Positions 1-8,729 of a DNA stretch of 64,000 bases are shown in pieces. Position 1 is the first letter of the stretch. Each line of letters begins with the position of its first letter. Position numbers and translations under genes: made by a program. The stretch covers positions 1-64,000 of the forward strand of contig NZ_JAPDRF010000009.1 of assembly GCF_040706615.1 (NCBI RefSeq), in the 5' to 3' direction. The notes under the pieces were generated by a model that worked only from the letters and a program-made list of their open reading frames with translations, made no database searches and was not told the origin of the DNA. Source of the stretch: Lentisalinibacter sediminis. Lineage in GTDB: Bacteria > Pseudomonadota > Gammaproteobacteria > Steroidobacterales > Woeseiaceae.

Positions 1-47
1 TCCAGCAGCGCGTAGCGATCTTCCAAATCGAAAAAACCCGGCTGCAT
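1..47 (-). CDS. IS5-family transposase, N-terminal fragment (runs off the window)
   Basis: The minus strand opens with ATG at 47 and reads MQPGFFDLEDRYALL before leaving the window. This N-terminus (M-x-PGFFD-x-E/D-xR) is typical of IS5-group DDE transposases, which cut and paste their own element. A GAGGTG ribosome-binding site lies about 8 nt upstream of the ATG. Only 15 codons are visible, so nothing can be said about the catalytic core or whether the gene is intact. The family call rests on the N-terminal signature and on the neighbouring IS-like end. Confidence 0.75.
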   Translation of the reverse strand, partial: MQPGFFDLEDRYALL

Positions 48-119
48 CCCCGTCACCTCGCGCCAAATCTCCTGCGCGCAATTTTGACAGGAATACGCCG
101 GGGTTTTTAGAGGTTCCTT
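1..119 (-). mobile_element. End of an IS5-family insertion sequence
   Basis: The transposase start is followed outward by about 70 nt of non-coding DNA ending in GGTTCC (read inward on the minus strand, GGAACCTCTAAAAACC), which resembles the GGAA-type tips of IS5 elements. The DNA directly outside, TTAG at 120-123, fits the YTAR target preference of the family. The first arm of the flanking REP element is broken exactly at its TTTAG loop, so the element probably inserted there. The exact tip is uncertain by a few T residues because the other end is not in the window. Confidence 0.6.
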
Positions 120-163
120 TTAGCCCCGATTCATTGAAAAATCGGGCCTGAAGGCCCTCCTAC
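120..163. repeat. REP element, inverted pair truncated by the IS
   Basis: The intact arm at 141-163 is the reverse complement of GTAGGAGGGCCTTCAGGCCC plus GAT. The partner arm survives only as TTAGCCCCGAT (120-130). Compared with the complete pair at 42507-42562, the missing part is GTAGGAGGGGCT, removed by the IS junction. The dehydrogenase stop codon begins at the very next base (164). Confidence 0.85.
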
Positions 164-1249
164 TCAGCGCGTCACGCGCCAGAGGGTGCCCGGCTCGCCT
201 TCCGCCAGGATGTAGATGGCCCCGTCGGGTCCGGTGGCGACGTCGCGGATGCGCTCGCCGATCTCGCCGAACAGCACTTCTTCGCCGACGATTTCGCCGC
301 CCTCTACGTCCAGGCGGCGCACATTCTTGTCGACCAGCGCGCCCACGAACAGGTCGCCCCGCCATTCGGGGAACAGCGTGCCCTCGTACACCGCCAGCCC
401 GGACGGCGCGATGGAGGGCGTCCAGACGTGCAGCGGCTGGCGCATCCCTTTCATCTCGGTGAACGGCGAGACGTAGGCGCCGTTGTAATCCAGGCCGTAG
501 GTGACCACCGGCCAGCCGTAGTTGACGCCGGGTTCGATGACGTTGATCTCGTCGCCGCCCTTCGGGCCGTGCTCGTGCAGCCAGCCGGTGCCGTCGGCGG
601 CCACCGAGAGGCCCTGGGGATTGCGGTGGCCGTAGCTCCACACGTAAGGGGCCTCGGCGAACGGATTGCCATCGGCCGGCGAGCCGTCGGGATTCATCCG
701 GATCACCTTGCCCATCTGATTGCCGAGGTCCTGCGCTGCCTCCCGATAGTCGAAGCCGTCGCCGGTGGTGAGCAGCAGTGTGCCGTCGGCGTGCCAGGCC
801 AGGCGGCCGCCGTAGTGCACCGGCGTGTCCTTGCGCGGTGCGACGCGGAAGATCACCTCGACGCCGGCGAGCGCGTCACCTTCCAGCCGCGCCCGCGCGA
901 CCGCAGTGGCGTTGGAGTCCGGCGGTCCCTCGGCATAGGAGAGATACAGCACGCCGCTGGTTGCGAAGTCCGGCGCGAGCAGCACGTCGAACAGTCCGCC
1001 CTGGCTCGCGCGGTAGACTTCCGGCACGCCGCCGATGGGACCGCCCACGGTGCCGTCGGCGCTCACGGGCCGCAGCGTGCCGCCGAGTTCGGTGACCAGG
1101 AAGCCGCCCTCAGGCAGGAACGCCACGCACCAGGGCATGTCGAGGCCGCTGGCGACGGTCTCCAGCCGGTAATCGGGCGCGTCGGGCGCGGCCGCGGCAA
1201 GCGCCGGCGCGGCCGCGAGCAGTAGCGAGAGGACGAGGCGCTGGCACAT
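164..1249 (-). CDS. Secreted PQQ-dependent aldose sugar dehydrogenase (YliI/GSDH family)
   Basis: This 361-aa protein matches the soluble six-bladed beta-propeller sugar dehydrogenases, which oxidise aldoses in the periplasm using PQQ and calcium. Residues 1-20 (MCQRLVLSLLLAAAPALAAA) form a signal peptide. Family signatures visible in order are SGLDMPWCVAFLPEG near 33, HYGGRLAW near 145, TTGDGFDYREAAQ, the SYGHRNPQGL block, EHGPKGGDEIN and NVIEPGVNYGWP. The length matches E. coli YliI. It is transcribed leftward from a short region shared with the divergent gene at 1332. No PQQ biosynthesis genes are in the window, so cofactor supply is unknown. Confidence 0.88.
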   Translation of the reverse strand: MCQRLVLSLLLAAAPALAAAAPDAPDYRLETVASGLDMPWCVAFLPEGGFLVTELGGTLRPVSADGTVGGPIGGVPEVYRASQGGLFDVLLAPDFATSGVLYLSYAEGPPDSNATAVARARLEGDALAGVEVIFRVAPRKDTPVHYGGRLAWHADGTLLLTTGDGFDYREAAQDLGNQMGKVIRMNPDGSPADGNPFAEAPYVWSYGHRNPQGLSVAADGTGWLHEHGPKGGDEINVIEPGVNYGWPVVTYGLDYNGAYVSPFTEMKGMRQPLHVWTPSIAPSGLAVYEGTLFPEWRGDLFVGALVDKNVRRLDVEGGEIVGEEVLFGEIGERIRDVATGPDGAIYILAEGEPGTLWRVTR

Positions 1250-1276
1250 GACGGCTCCGATGAACGGGTGATGACT

Positions 1277-1291
1277 GTGCTAGCCTAGCAC
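1277..1291. promoter_or_regulatory. Perfect 15-bp palindrome between divergent genes; possible symmetric -10 element
   Basis: GTGCTAGCCTAGCAC sits between genes starting at 1249 (minus) and 1332 (plus). On both strands it reads TGCTAG(C/G)CT, which resembles an extended -10 (TG-N-TANNNT), so it could fire in both directions or be an operator. No good -35 was found on either side, so the promoter reading is tentative. Confidence 0.4.
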
Positions 1292-1331
1292 CGGTTCCGG
1301 CGCTGCTGTAGCGCGGGGGAGGACGCAGGCG

Positions 1332-1760
1332 ATGTGGGCCAGACGGATCGGATCTTTCGCGCTCGCCGTGGCGCTGACTTACCTGCTCGCCGTGATCTCG
1401 GCCAGTCAGCACGTGGCCGCGAGCCTGGAGGGCATGGGCGCTGAGGTCGGCTTCGGCACCCGGCTGGAGATGATCGTCCACGATCTCGGCGGCATGGCCA
1501 CGTCGTTCCTGCCCATGCTGGTCATCGGCTTCCTGATCGCCTTCGGCGTTGCGGCATTGCTGCTGCGCTGGCTGCCGCGTCGGCGCTATCTCCTTTATAC
1601 GATTGCCGGTGCCGCGGCCGTAGTGACGATCCATCTGGCGCTGAACGCCGCCTTCGACATCACGCCGGTGGCCGTCGCCCGCACCGGTGCCGGCCTGGCG
1701 GTGCAGGGGCTGTGCGGCGCGGTGGGCGGTTACCTCTTCAGTCGGCTCACCTCCCGGTAG
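1332..1760 (+). CDS. Small integral membrane protein of unknown function
   Basis: A 142-aa protein with about four hydrophobic segments, roughly residues 5-25, 55-80, 85-107 and 113-138, and no recognised domain. The ATG is preceded by a strong GGGGGAGGA ribosome site, which fixes the start. The C-terminus FSRLTSR ends at a TAG that is part of the GTAGGAG head of the adjoining REP element, so the present stop codon was supplied by the repeat. It is divergent from the sugar dehydrogenase. I do not recognise the family. Confidence 0.75.
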   Translation: MWARRIGSFALAVALTYLLAVISASQHVAASLEGMGAEVGFGTRLEMIVHDLGGMATSFLPMLVIGFLIAFGVAALLLRWLPRRRYLLYTIAGAAAVVTIHLALNAAFDITPVAVARTGAGLAVQGLCGAVGGYLFSRLTSR

Positions 1761-1829
1761 GAGGGCCTTCAGGCCCGATTCTTTTTTCTCCGGCCGGCCG
1801 TGCCGGATCGGGCCTGAAGGCCCTCCTAC
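1757..1829. repeat. REP element, inverted pair
   Basis: The arm at 1757-1779 and its inverted copy at 1807-1829 flank a 27-nt spacer containing CCGGCCGG. It overlaps the last codons of the upstream membrane protein and is the last repeat before the giant operon. Confidence 0.9.
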
Positions 1830-1997
1830 ACTTGATTACGTTAACTGCCTGCGGGAATTCGCGAAAAATAGGTATGCATGCCCAGAAAATTGGGTATCCG
1901 GCGCCCACGCAAGTCAGTTCTGTTCTGCTAGCTTCTCCCCCGAAAAGCAAAACGCCCGATCAACGGGCGACATAACGACAACAAAGACAACAACGGG
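1830..1997 (+). promoter_or_regulatory. Leader of the giant-protein operon with two hairpins
   Basis: This 168-nt AT-richer leader contains two stem-loops. The first pairs ATGCCCA (1878-1884) with TGGGTAT (1891-1897). The second pairs CGCCCG (1953-1958) with CGGGCG (1964-1969) over an ATCAA loop, 28 nt before the start codon. No convincing -35/-10 pair was found. The conserved cores of known riboswitches were looked for and not found. A role in controlling translation of the first giant gene is possible. Confidence 0.35.
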
Positions 1998-4900
1998 GTG
2001 GGCATACGAGTGCTTGACGGAAAGGCACTCCGGCACCGGACGAAAAATCGGGGCAGGGGAGCAACATTCGCATTGGGGCTGGTCGCGAGTCTCGGACTCG
2101 CGGGCTGCGGGGGCAGCGGCGGGGACGACTACGAATTCCCGGAGCCGCCGCCGGGTCCGCCGCCGCCCACGACCATCACCATCTCCGGCACGGTCCAGAA
2201 GGGGCTGTTCGACGACCTCGACGTCTCGGCGTTCGCGTTCGACGACGGGACCGGCGGCTTCACCGATCCCGTCGATGCCATCGTCACCGACCAGGACTAC
2301 TCCGTGGAGGTCGAATCCGGGCAGCTCACCCTGCTCGAGGCCACGGGCTCGTTCACCAGCGAATTCACGGGCGAGACCGTCGTCCTCGACGAGCCGCTCA
2401 TGCTGCTGCTGGACACCGGCACCGAGGACATCGACGCCAACATAAACCTGGCGACCACGCTCTCGGCCGAACTCGCCCTGCAGGAACTGACCACTACCGA
2501 GCTGTCGGCCGGCGACCTGATCGAGCAGCAGGATGCGCTGGTCGGCGATGTGCTCGGCTTTGCCGACGGCACCGATCCCTCCCGGCTCGACTTCAACGAC
2601 ATCACCGACGACTCGGACCTCACCGACCCCAATCTGGCGCTGCTCATCTACTCGGGCGGCGTCGTGCAGCAGCTGGAGAGCAACGAGCTGTTTGCCGGGG
2701 GATTCGGAGAACTGCTGGACGGCATTCTCGCCGCCGACACGCTGGAGGACGCCCAGGCAGCGCTCAGCCCGCTGTCCGGCCTGTCCGCCGGTCTCGTCTA
2801 TGATGCCGCCGTCGACAACTCCGGCTACACGCTGCCGCAGGATCTGTTCGGCGGCATCGATACCCAGATATTGACGTGCATCGCCGAAGGCACCTGCGAC
2901 TGGGAGACCGCACCCGCCGCCTCCGTCTCCGTCAGCGGGGCGAGGGTCTGGGAAGCGAGCGGGCGTGCGCGCATCTCCGTGCGCCTGGGTGAGGCGGCCA
3001 GCGAGGCCGTTACCGTGGAGGTTGCCGTCGAGTCCGACACCGCGACCAGCGGCGAGGATTTCATCGGCACCGCCGAGCGCGTGACCATCCCGGCCGGCCA
3101 ATCCATCGCGAATCTGGAGATCCCGCTGATCATCGACGCCCTCGCCGAGGGCACCGAGACGATTGCGGTGACCATCGCCTCGCAGACCGCTGCCTACCCC
3201 GTGTATCAGGGTAGCGCCAGCGTCTCCGTGCGGAACGGCGCGCCGTCCACGCTGGATAACCAGGCCGCCGCGGACATCCAGGTGATGAGTTTCGAACTCG
3301 CCCGTATCTGCAATCCGCTGCTCGGACTGAGCGATGCCAGCTGCGCTGAGATCACCGGGCAGGAGTCGGGCCTTGGCTTCGTCGAAGGCCAGGTGTCCGT
3401 GGGCGACACGCTCATCGACCTTGCCGCCGATTGCCCGGACCCGACGCTGTGCACGCCGCAGGCGAGCGACTGGCGAGTGGACTTCTTCCTGGTGGCCGAG
3501 AGCAGTGTCGGCACCGAGGGCGAAGTACCCCTCGGCCCTTACATCTACCGCCAGGAGTCGCTGCAGCTCGTGAGCGAGGCGGCGATGCCGCGCACGCCGC
3601 TCGTCCGCCTCGACGATGCGGCGGTCGCCACCCTGGCGGCCGATGCACAGGCCGGCGGCTGGGACCTGTCACTGGAGGCACGGGTTGGCGCGAATCCGCA
3701 GGTGGCGGACGCCATCGCGCTGCCGTCGCTGATCACCGTGCCCGATACCGTGCTGGTGGGCGACACGGAGCTCGGCATCGTGGTCGTGAGCGAAGTCAGT
3801 GCGGGCGCGGATGCGGGCTGTGCCGAGAGCCAGTACGCCATCGACGCCAACTACGCGCAGGCGGAGTCGCCGTTGCCGTTCACGAGCGGTCAGCTGTGCG
3901 TGGATTTCGACGCGGCGGCGCCCGACCCCGGGCCGGCCGTCCTGGTGGAGGGACAACTCGATGCCTTCGGCGGCACGGCGCCGCCGGACAGTTCGGTGTT
4001 CTTCCTGCTGCCCGACGGCGTGTACTCGGTGCTGACGGCGGACAATGACAATGAGGCGCTCAGGGACGAGTCCACCACCGTCGGCGGCCTGTTCCTCCTC
4101 CCGGCGATCATCCCCGGCGGCACGTTCATCAACGAACTCCACGCCGAGGGGTGGCCGTTCACCTTCCGCATCTCCCGTTTCTCGTTGACGCCGGCCGGCC
4201 TCGAGATCGGTTACAGCGATATGCGCTATATCATGGATCCCGGCTACTCCAGCCAGGATCCGCGCTCCCGGGGCGGCCCGTCCTCCAACGACGTCTGGTA
4301 CCGCGCGGTGGCGGGCAGCACCGGCTCGCTGATCCTGGGGCCGGACGGCATCGACGGCGACGTCACGGTGCCCGGCGGCGGGGCGAATGCCGGTCGCACG
4401 GCCTTCCCGAAAGCCCGCACCGAGTGGCAGACCTTCACCCAGACCATCGACGGCAACGCGCTGCAGCCGACGACCGTCGGACTGACGTCTTTCGCCCTCG
4501 AGCAACGCACCTCCTGTACCGGTCCGGACTGCGTGAGCGGGGAGGCGGACGAGTTCACCGTCACCGGCTCCTCGGTGCTGCTGGACGGCGACGGCTACCT
4601 GGTGGGCGATGTCACCAACAGCGGCAGCCACGCCGAGCCCCGGTTCGGGGCGCGTGCGGACGGCACCTACGCGTGGGCGCGTCCGGACGACCTGACGCTG
4701 CAGCAGACGCTGAAGCTGGCTCTCGCCGGTTACGTGATCCCCGACGACGGCGTGCCGCTGAGCGGCCACCTTCTGGCCCACCTGAATGAGCCGGCGGCGC
4801 CGGGCAACGTCGAGAAATACCCGGCCGGCAGCGACGCGTTCGTCGACGGCAACTATCACCCCGCCGGTCTCTCTATCGGACCCGAGATCTATCGGGACGG

Positions 4901-7900
4901 CGTGGGCATCCCGCAGACCGGTGACGGCCAGGATGTTGGACTGCTCGGCACCGCGCTGCGGCTGGATAACGGCGTCGACTCGGCCTTCAGCCTGGATTCC
5001 GCGCCGGCGGTGAAATACGTCATCCGCAATGCGGGTATCACCGGCGTGTTCAACGTCCGTTCGGCGGGTCTCGGCGGTTCCGCGCCGCAGTTCTACGGCT
5101 ACGACCTGGACCTGACGCGCTTCGCCGTGCGCGCCGTGGACAACGTGCTGGACGACTACACCTGGATCGACGGCCGACTGGCGCTGCAGGGCGACGCCGG
5201 CGGTCCGGACGGACTCGACATCCACTTCACCAACCTCGAGATCGACTGCAGCGCCCGTCTCGGCAACGTGGACCTCGTATACGAGCGCTGCGAAGACGGC
5301 GTCGATAACAACTCCAACGGCTTCACCGACGAGAACTGCAGCCCGGTGCTCTACAGCTGGAAGGCGCCCACGGATATCTTCGCCGCCGGCTTCGACGGTG
5401 GCGACCTGCGCCAGGCCTGCGCTGTCGGAGAGCAGGACTTCTTCCTGCAGCACCAGATGAACTTCGCTGCACTGGACAAGCCGGTGGCATTCGACACTTT
5501 TTGGGATCCCGCGGGCACCCTGAGCAACCAGCGCAGCGGCGAGCTGGCCACCTATCGGTTCGACCGCAGCGAGGAAGGACAGGGCTTCCCCGTGCGTACG
5601 GACGGCGCCGAGCTCGGGGCAGCGAGCGTCGACGGAGAGGGCTATGGCTGGCTGACGCTGGGCAACACCCAGGTGGGCGTGCCGTTCTGGAATTCGCTGG
5701 AGGCAGATCTGCGCGTCGCCAACCAGCGGCGCTTCTCGGATATCGCGCCCGAGCCCACGGTGGTGCTGCCTAAGGACAAGCTCGCGTCGCGCACTCAGTC
5801 GCAGCGCAACCGCGCGCTCCTGGAGGAGGCGATACAGGACGGGGAGAAGGATGACTCGCTGAACCTCACCGCCCGGTACGAATGGGGCCGCACCGGGTTC
5901 GGTTTCCAGCTGCCGGTCTTCTACCAGCCCTGGCAGCTCGACTCCGGCAACAGCGACGAGGATGCGCGCGGCCGCCAGTCCCGTTTCCTCGGCCGCGACC
6001 TCCCCTGGGACCTGTTCGTGCTGGAGGCGCACGCCGGCATCAATTTCATCGAGCCCGATCGCACCAAGCTCAGCTTCGGCGCCAGTGCCGACTTCACGCG
6101 GCTCGAAGGGCTGAGCATCCAGGTGGATATCACCGACCCGGACAGCGCGGCTGCGGTGGACCGCACGCTGGAGGACCTCGGCATCATCGACGGCCCGCTG
6201 CTGGAGCCCGCGCTCACCGACTTCCTGGATACGGTGAACGTGGTGAACCGCTATGCCAGCCGGGGCATGGACGAGTTGCTGCAGACGGGTCTCGAGACGG
6301 GGCTGGAGAAGGTCGGGGAGGCGACGGCCCCGCTGACGCCCAACGGTCAGGACCCGTTCGTCACCGCCAGCGAGCTGCTGGCCCAGGTGCAGGGCGTGCC
6401 GCAGCAGGCGATCGGCCTCATCCGCAGCGAACTCCAGCAACCGCTGGCCTCGGAGCTGTTCGGGCTCGAGCAGCAGCTGCGAACGCGCCTCGCGGAGACG
6501 GAGTCGACGGTCGAGAACCTGCCGGACAACCTGACGGCGCAGCAGCTCGAGAGTGCCCTCGCGCCCCTGGCCGAACTCGAGAATGTGGTCGATGCCATCG
6601 CAGGCGCTGCCGGCGAGGCCGATGACCGGATCACCGACGTGGTCGGGCAGATACGCACCCTGCGCGATACGGCCAGGGATCAGCTCGCCGCCCTGCGTCA
6701 GGCCACCTTCGACGTGGACCTCACCGTCTCCCAGGCCGTGAGCTTCGTCGACTCGGCCTGCGCCAACGGGCTGGTGCCCGACGCCGAGGGCAACGGTTAC
6801 CTGAACGACGTGGCCGTCCGGTTCGCGGCTGTGCGCCGTGTCGCCACGATCATCCGCAACACCAACCAGCTGTTCGATGCGGCCGAATCGCTCACGAGGA
6901 ACGACGACGTACGCCGGCGACTCGTGACCGCGCGGCAGCGTATCCGCAACGCCACGGAAGAACTGCTGGAGTTTGTCAAGGCCGCGGACGAGGCGGTGCA
7001 GGACGTCATCTGCAATCAGGGTGACGTGCAGCTGGTCACCGCGCGGGTGTTCGATCTCACCAAGGAGATTCGCGACCGCTCCTTCGACCTGCAGGTGGTC
7101 CTGGCCGGCGCCGAGGAGCCGATCGAGCGCATCGAGGAGGCTCAGCGCGTGTTACGCGATCATGTGCTTGCGCCGCTGAACGCACTCCGGGCAGGGCTCG
7201 ATACCGTGCGCGACGAGGCGGAGAACTTTACCGGGCCTCAGCTGAGGAGTCTGGTGGAGTGCGTGCTCTATAACGCGACCCACAGTCAGGCGACCTGCAG
7301 CAGCCTGACCGGCGCGCCGGCGGCGGAGGCGCCCTGGGGCATCAATGCCATCGCGGCAGACGACGGCAATGCCGATCAGCGCGACCTCGCGGACCTGGTG
7401 TTCGGCAACGCCAATAATGCGATGGGCGATGCGTTCGACGAGGCGGAGCGCATCCTGGTGTCCTGGACCGATGACCGGCTGCCCGGCGCGTACATGAGTC
7501 CCGAGGAACTGCGCCGGATGCTGGCCACGGAGATTCTGCGCACCGCGCCGGTGCGCGAGCTGCGCCTCGGGATGGACCGGCACTTCGGCGAGATCGGTAC
7601 CTCCATGAATGGCATCGTGCTGCAGTTCACCGACCAGCTGAACGAGGTCATCCGCGAGGCGCTCGCGAGCGTCGCGGGTCCGGTGAACGACGCCCTGGCC
7701 GAGGCGACGGCGGTGGTGCGCGCCATTCCGCTGCAGGCCGCCGAGGTGAACGGCTTCGCCACCATTGCCGGCAACGAGCTCGAGCGGGCCCACATCAGCG
7801 CCGGCTGGACGATGAGAGGCTCGGGCGACGGCGACAGCACGAGGTTCGGCGCCGCGCTCGATGCGGAGAGCTGGTCGGCGCGGCACATCGATCCGGATCT

Positions 7901-8729
7901 GAACACGCCGACGGCCTGCGCGGTGGGTGAGAGCGAAAGCCTGCTCGACGTGAAGATCTCCGCCTACGGCCTGCCGATCAACGTGCTGGCCGCCGATATC
8001 ACCATCGAGAAGCTCTATCTCGGCTTCACGCTGCAGGGCAACGAGGACGGCCCCGGGCCCGCACTGCTACCCATCGGCGTGTTCGGCGGCATCAACACCA
8101 TCGGCGAGATCGGTTTCAGCGACGCCATCATCTTCGATCCGGGCTTCGCAGCGGGACTCGGCGAGTTGCAGACCTACGTCGGCGCCACGGCCGGTGCCTC
8201 GTTCAGCGGTCTCACCGCCGACGTGGCCTTCCTAGTCGGGCGCGTCTGCCCGGGCAACACGGTGCTGACGGATCTCGACCCGCAGGTGGAGAAGTACCTG
8301 CCCTCGCTCCCGGCCAGCGGCTTCATCGGCGCTTACATGCGCGGCGGCGCCACGATCCCGATCATCCCGGGCGGCTGCGCGCTGAACGTCGGCGTGTCAG
8401 CCGATTTCGGGCAGTGGATCTTCGTGGGTCAGCCGACGGTGCTCGGCGGACTCGTGGGCGGCGGGGCCGTCGGCCAGGTGGGCTGTATCGCCTCCATCAA
8501 GGGCAAGGTCACCGTCGGCGGCAGCGTCAGCACCGACGGCGACCTGAAACTCACCGGTGAGGCGTGGGGCGTGGCAGGCGTCGGCTTCGACTGCGACCCG
8601 GGAACGTGGACCAGCGTGCCGCGCAGCCGGAACGACTCCTGGTGCGGCACGGGCGACGTGCAGTTCCGCGCCACCTTCGATAACGGCAACTGGCTGTTCG
8701 ATCCGCCGTCGCCGCAGGCGATCTTCTGA
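1998..8729 (+). CDS. Giant lipoprotein (2243 aa), first gene of the giant exported-protein operon
   Basis: The protein begins with a lipoprotein signal (LGLAGC, lipid cysteine about residue 37) and has Gly rather than Asp at +2, suggesting outer-membrane sorting. A low-complexity PPPGPPPP linker follows. Residues 308-410 form a Calx-beta-like domain (TATSGEDF, IPAGQS, EGTETI). Residues 1098-1114 carry CEDGVDNNSNGFTDENC, resembling the MopE-type metal-binding motif. Residues 1445-1757 are strongly helical and coiled-coil-like. The last 270 residues are Gly-rich and beta-type. No enzymatic motif was seen. The start is GTG at 1998, with an in-frame GTG at 2010 as an alternative that has GGGGTGG upstream. 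It ends in TGATG, overlapping the next gene. Function unknown; a cell-surface structural or adhesive role is inference. Confidence 0.85.
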   Translation: MGIRVLDGKALRHRTKNRGRGATFALGLVASLGLAGCGGSGGDDYEFPEPPPGPPPPTTITISGTVQKGLFDDLDVSAFAFDDGTGGFTDPVDAIVTDQDYSVEVESGQLTLLEATGSFTSEFTGETVVLDEPLMLLLDTGTEDIDANINLATTLSAELALQELTTTELSAGDLIEQQDALVGDVLGFADGTDPSRLDFNDITDDSDLTDPNLALLIYSGGVVQQLESNELFAGGFGELLDGILAADTLEDAQAALSPLSGLSAGLVYDAAVDNSGYTLPQDLFGGIDTQILTCIAEGTCDWETAPAASVSVSGARVWEASGRARISVRLGEAASEAVTVEVAVESDTATSGEDFIGTAERVTIPAGQSIANLEIPLIIDALAEGTETIAVTIASQTAAYPVYQGSASVSVRNGAPSTLDNQAAADIQVMSFELARICNPLLGLSDASCAEITGQESGLGFVEGQVSVGDTLIDLAADCPDPTLCTPQASDWRVDFFLVAESSVGTEGEVPLGPYIYRQESLQLVSEAAMPRTPLVRLDDAAVATLAADAQAGGWDLSLEARVGANPQVADAIALPSLITVPDTVLVGDTELGIVVVSEVSAGADAGCAESQYAIDANYAQAESPLPFTSGQLCVDFDAAAPDPGPAVLVEGQLDAFGGTAPPDSSVFFLLPDGVYSVLTADNDNEALRDESTTVGGLFLLPAIIPGGTFINELHAEGWPFTFRISRFSLTPAGLEIGYSDMRYIMDPGYSSQDPRSRGGPSSNDVWYRAVAGSTGSLILGPDGIDGDVTVPGGGANAGRTAFPKARTEWQTFTQTIDGNALQPTTVGLTSFALEQRTSCTGPDCVSGEADEFTVTGSSVLLDGDGYLVGDVTNSGSHAEPRFGARADGTYAWARPDDLTLQQTLKLALAGYVIPDDGVPLSGHLLAHLNEPAAPGNVEKYPAGSDAFVDGNYHPAGLSIGPEIYRDGVGIPQTGDGQDVGLLGTALRLDNGVDSAFSLDSAPAVKYVIRNAGITGVFNVRSAGLGGSAPQFYGYDLDLTRFAVRAVDNVLDDYTWIDGRLALQGDAGGPDGLDIHFTNLEIDCSARLGNVDLVYERCEDGVDNNSNGFTDENCSPVLYSWKAPTDIFAAGFDGGDLRQACAVGEQDFFLQHQMNFAALDKPVAFDTFWDPAGTLSNQRSGELATYRFDRSEEGQGFPVRTDGAELGAASVDGEGYGWLTLGNTQVGVPFWNSLEADLRVANQRRFSDIAPEPTVVLPKDKLASRTQSQRNRALLEEAIQDGEKDDSLNLTARYEWGRTGFGFQLPVFYQPWQLDSGNSDEDARGRQSRFLGRDLPWDLFVLEAHAGINFIEPDRTKLSFGASADFTRLEGLSIQVDITDPDSAAAVDRTLEDLGIIDGPLLEPALTDFLDTVNVVNRYASRGMDELLQTGLETGLEKVGEATAPLTPNGQDPFVTASELLAQVQGVPQQAIGLIRSELQQPLASELFGLEQQLRTRLAETESTVENLPDNLTAQQLESALAPLAELENVVDAIAGAAGEADDRITDVVGQIRTLRDTARDQLAALRQATFDVDLTVSQAVSFVDSACANGLVPDAEGNGYLNDVAVRFAAVRRVATIIRNTNQLFDAAESLTRNDDVRRRLVTARQRIRNATEELLEFVKAADEAVQDVICNQGDVQLVTARVFDLTKEIRDRSFDLQVVLAGAEEPIERIEEAQRVLRDHVLAPLNALRAGLDTVRDEAENFTGPQLRSLVECVLYNATHSQATCSSLTGAPAAEAPWGINAIAADDGNADQRDLADLVFGNANNAMGDAFDEAERILVSWTDDRLPGAYMSPEELRRMLATEILRTAPVRELRLGMDRHFGEIGTSMNGIVLQFTDQLNEVIREALASVAGPVNDALAEATAVVRAIPLQAAEVNGFATIAGNELERAHISAGWTMRGSGDGDSTRFGAALDAESWSARHIDPDLNTPTACAVGESESLLDVKISAYGLPINVLAADITIEKLYLGFTLQGNEDGPGPALLPIGVFGGINTIGEIGFSDAIIFDPGFAAGLGELQTYVGATAGASFSGLTADVAFLVGRVCPGNTVLTDLDPQVEKYLPSLPASGFIGAYMRGGATIPIIPGGCALNVGVSADFGQWIFVGQPTVLGGLVGGGAVGQVGCIASIKGKVTVGGSVSTDGDLKLTGEAWGVAGVGFDCDPGTWTSVPRSRNDSWCGTGDVQFRATFDNGNWLFDPPSPQAIF

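Noticed and set aside
1861..1997. Cyclic-di-GMP or other known riboswitch before the giant operon
   Set aside because: The conserved GCAAACC, GACGCAAAGCC and GGTAG-type cores of class I were not found; only simple hairpins are present.
3669..6440. Open frame of 923 codons opposite the first giant lipoprotein
   Set aside because: Same shadow effect; the plus-strand protein has a lipobox, domains and coupled neighbours.
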